Part shown: positions 5,147 to 5,254 of the stretch, piece after piece | How positions within the stretch are numbered: the stretch's first letter is position 1 | How the letters are laid out: each line of letters opens with the position of its first letter | Origin: GCA-002862325 sp036339295 | GTDB taxonomy: Bacteria; Planctomycetota; Phycisphaerae; Phycisphaerales; SM1A02 | Length of the DNA stretch: 5,254 nucleotides | Assembly: GCA_036339295.1 (NCBI GenBank) | Contig: JAYZBK010000066.1 | Location: 1 to 5,254, forward strand | Direction of reading: 5' to 3' | Made by a program: the position numbers and the translations under genes | The notes under the pieces: generated by a model | Seen by the model: only the letters and a program-made list of their open reading frames with translations | Databases searched by the model: none | What the model was told of the DNA's origin: nothing

Positions 5147-5254
5147 CCCGAAGGACGACGCCCCGGCCACCCCGTATCGCGCCTGGACCTTCCGCGGCTA
5201 CGACTGGGGATCGCCCGTCTCGACCGAACACTTCGACGAGGCGACGTTCGAGTT
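5145..5254 (+). CDS. Coding-like fragment with no visible start codon (3' cut by window)
   Basis: The frame running through GAC at 5157 reads DAPATPYRAWTFRGYDWG and continues with aromatic and acidic residues to the window edge without a stop. Of the 32 codons from 5157 to 5252, 29 end in G or C, as in the real genes here. The frame is open back to a TGA at 5082-5084, yet it contains no ATG, GTG, TTG or CTG. Either the real start was lost by a base error or indel, or this is a gene remnant. Alternatively the + strand is not coding and a convergent gene on the - strand ends at the TAG at 5200-5198. I do not recognise the protein. Confidence 0.3.

Noticed and set aside
5135..5150. Programmed +1 frameshift at TGC TGA C joining the propeller gene to the downstream frame
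   Set aside because: Only the weak stop context TGA C resembles the prfB site; the slippery CTT codon is missing and the protein already ends with a complete dockerin module.
5136..5164. GGGGC...GCCCC stem around the propeller stop codon as a terminator
   Set aside because: The stem has only 5 bp with a 19-base loop and no T run, and the right arm lies within a coding-like frame.
3641..5170. 509-codon - strand frame antisense to the propeller gene
   Set aside because: The length is expected from the high GC content. The translation is a Val/Gly/Ala/Arg-rich mirror of the real gene, while the + strand has a signal peptide, blade repeats and dockerin loops.

Overview
The window is high-GC bacterial DNA whose open frames strongly prefer G or C at the third codon position. 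It carries three complete or partial genes, all on the + strand. Each encodes a large extracytoplasmic protein with a dockerin-type-I-like EF-hand pair (DxNxDGxxxxxDL...W). These dockerin-like tails, a GEVED domain and a Pmp-like beta-helix are typical of Planctomycetota, and the "AADLGxLLGxW" wording points to Phycisphaerae or Phycisphaerales. That placement is from memory of the families and was not searched.

Layout: (1) 2-808 is the 3' part of a secreted protein with the tail of a beta-rich domain, a GEVED domain and two intact dockerin repeats. (2) 809-1149 has no convincing gene and holds hairpin-forming sequence, a candidate promoter motif and the leader of the next gene. (3) 1150-3666 encodes an 838-residue secreted protein. 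It has about 15 beta-helix rungs with a cysteine every ~26 residues, then an internal dockerin-like pair whose second loop has lost its ligands, then a C-terminal YxVDDGT-type beta domain. (4) 3667-3772 is a short intergenic region with a perfect 12-bp palindrome and a copy of the candidate promoter motif. (5) 3773-5146 encodes a 457-residue secreted beta-propeller (seven blade repeats) ending in two intact dockerin loops. (6) 5147-5254 continues as a coding-like frame with no visible start codon.

The three proteins look like cell-surface or exported structural or binding proteins. No catalytic residues of a known enzyme family can be named. The likely common theme is the EF-hand tail, which could act as a Ca2+-stabilised module or an anchoring/sorting element. 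Nothing shows that the three form one pathway; gaps of 341 and 106 nt, each with its own ribosome-binding site and candidate promoter, suggest separate transcription. No mobile element, CRISPR array, tRNA or rRNA was seen. The points most worth following are the unusual architecture of the middle protein, the startless coding-like run at the right edge and the recurrent upstream motif.
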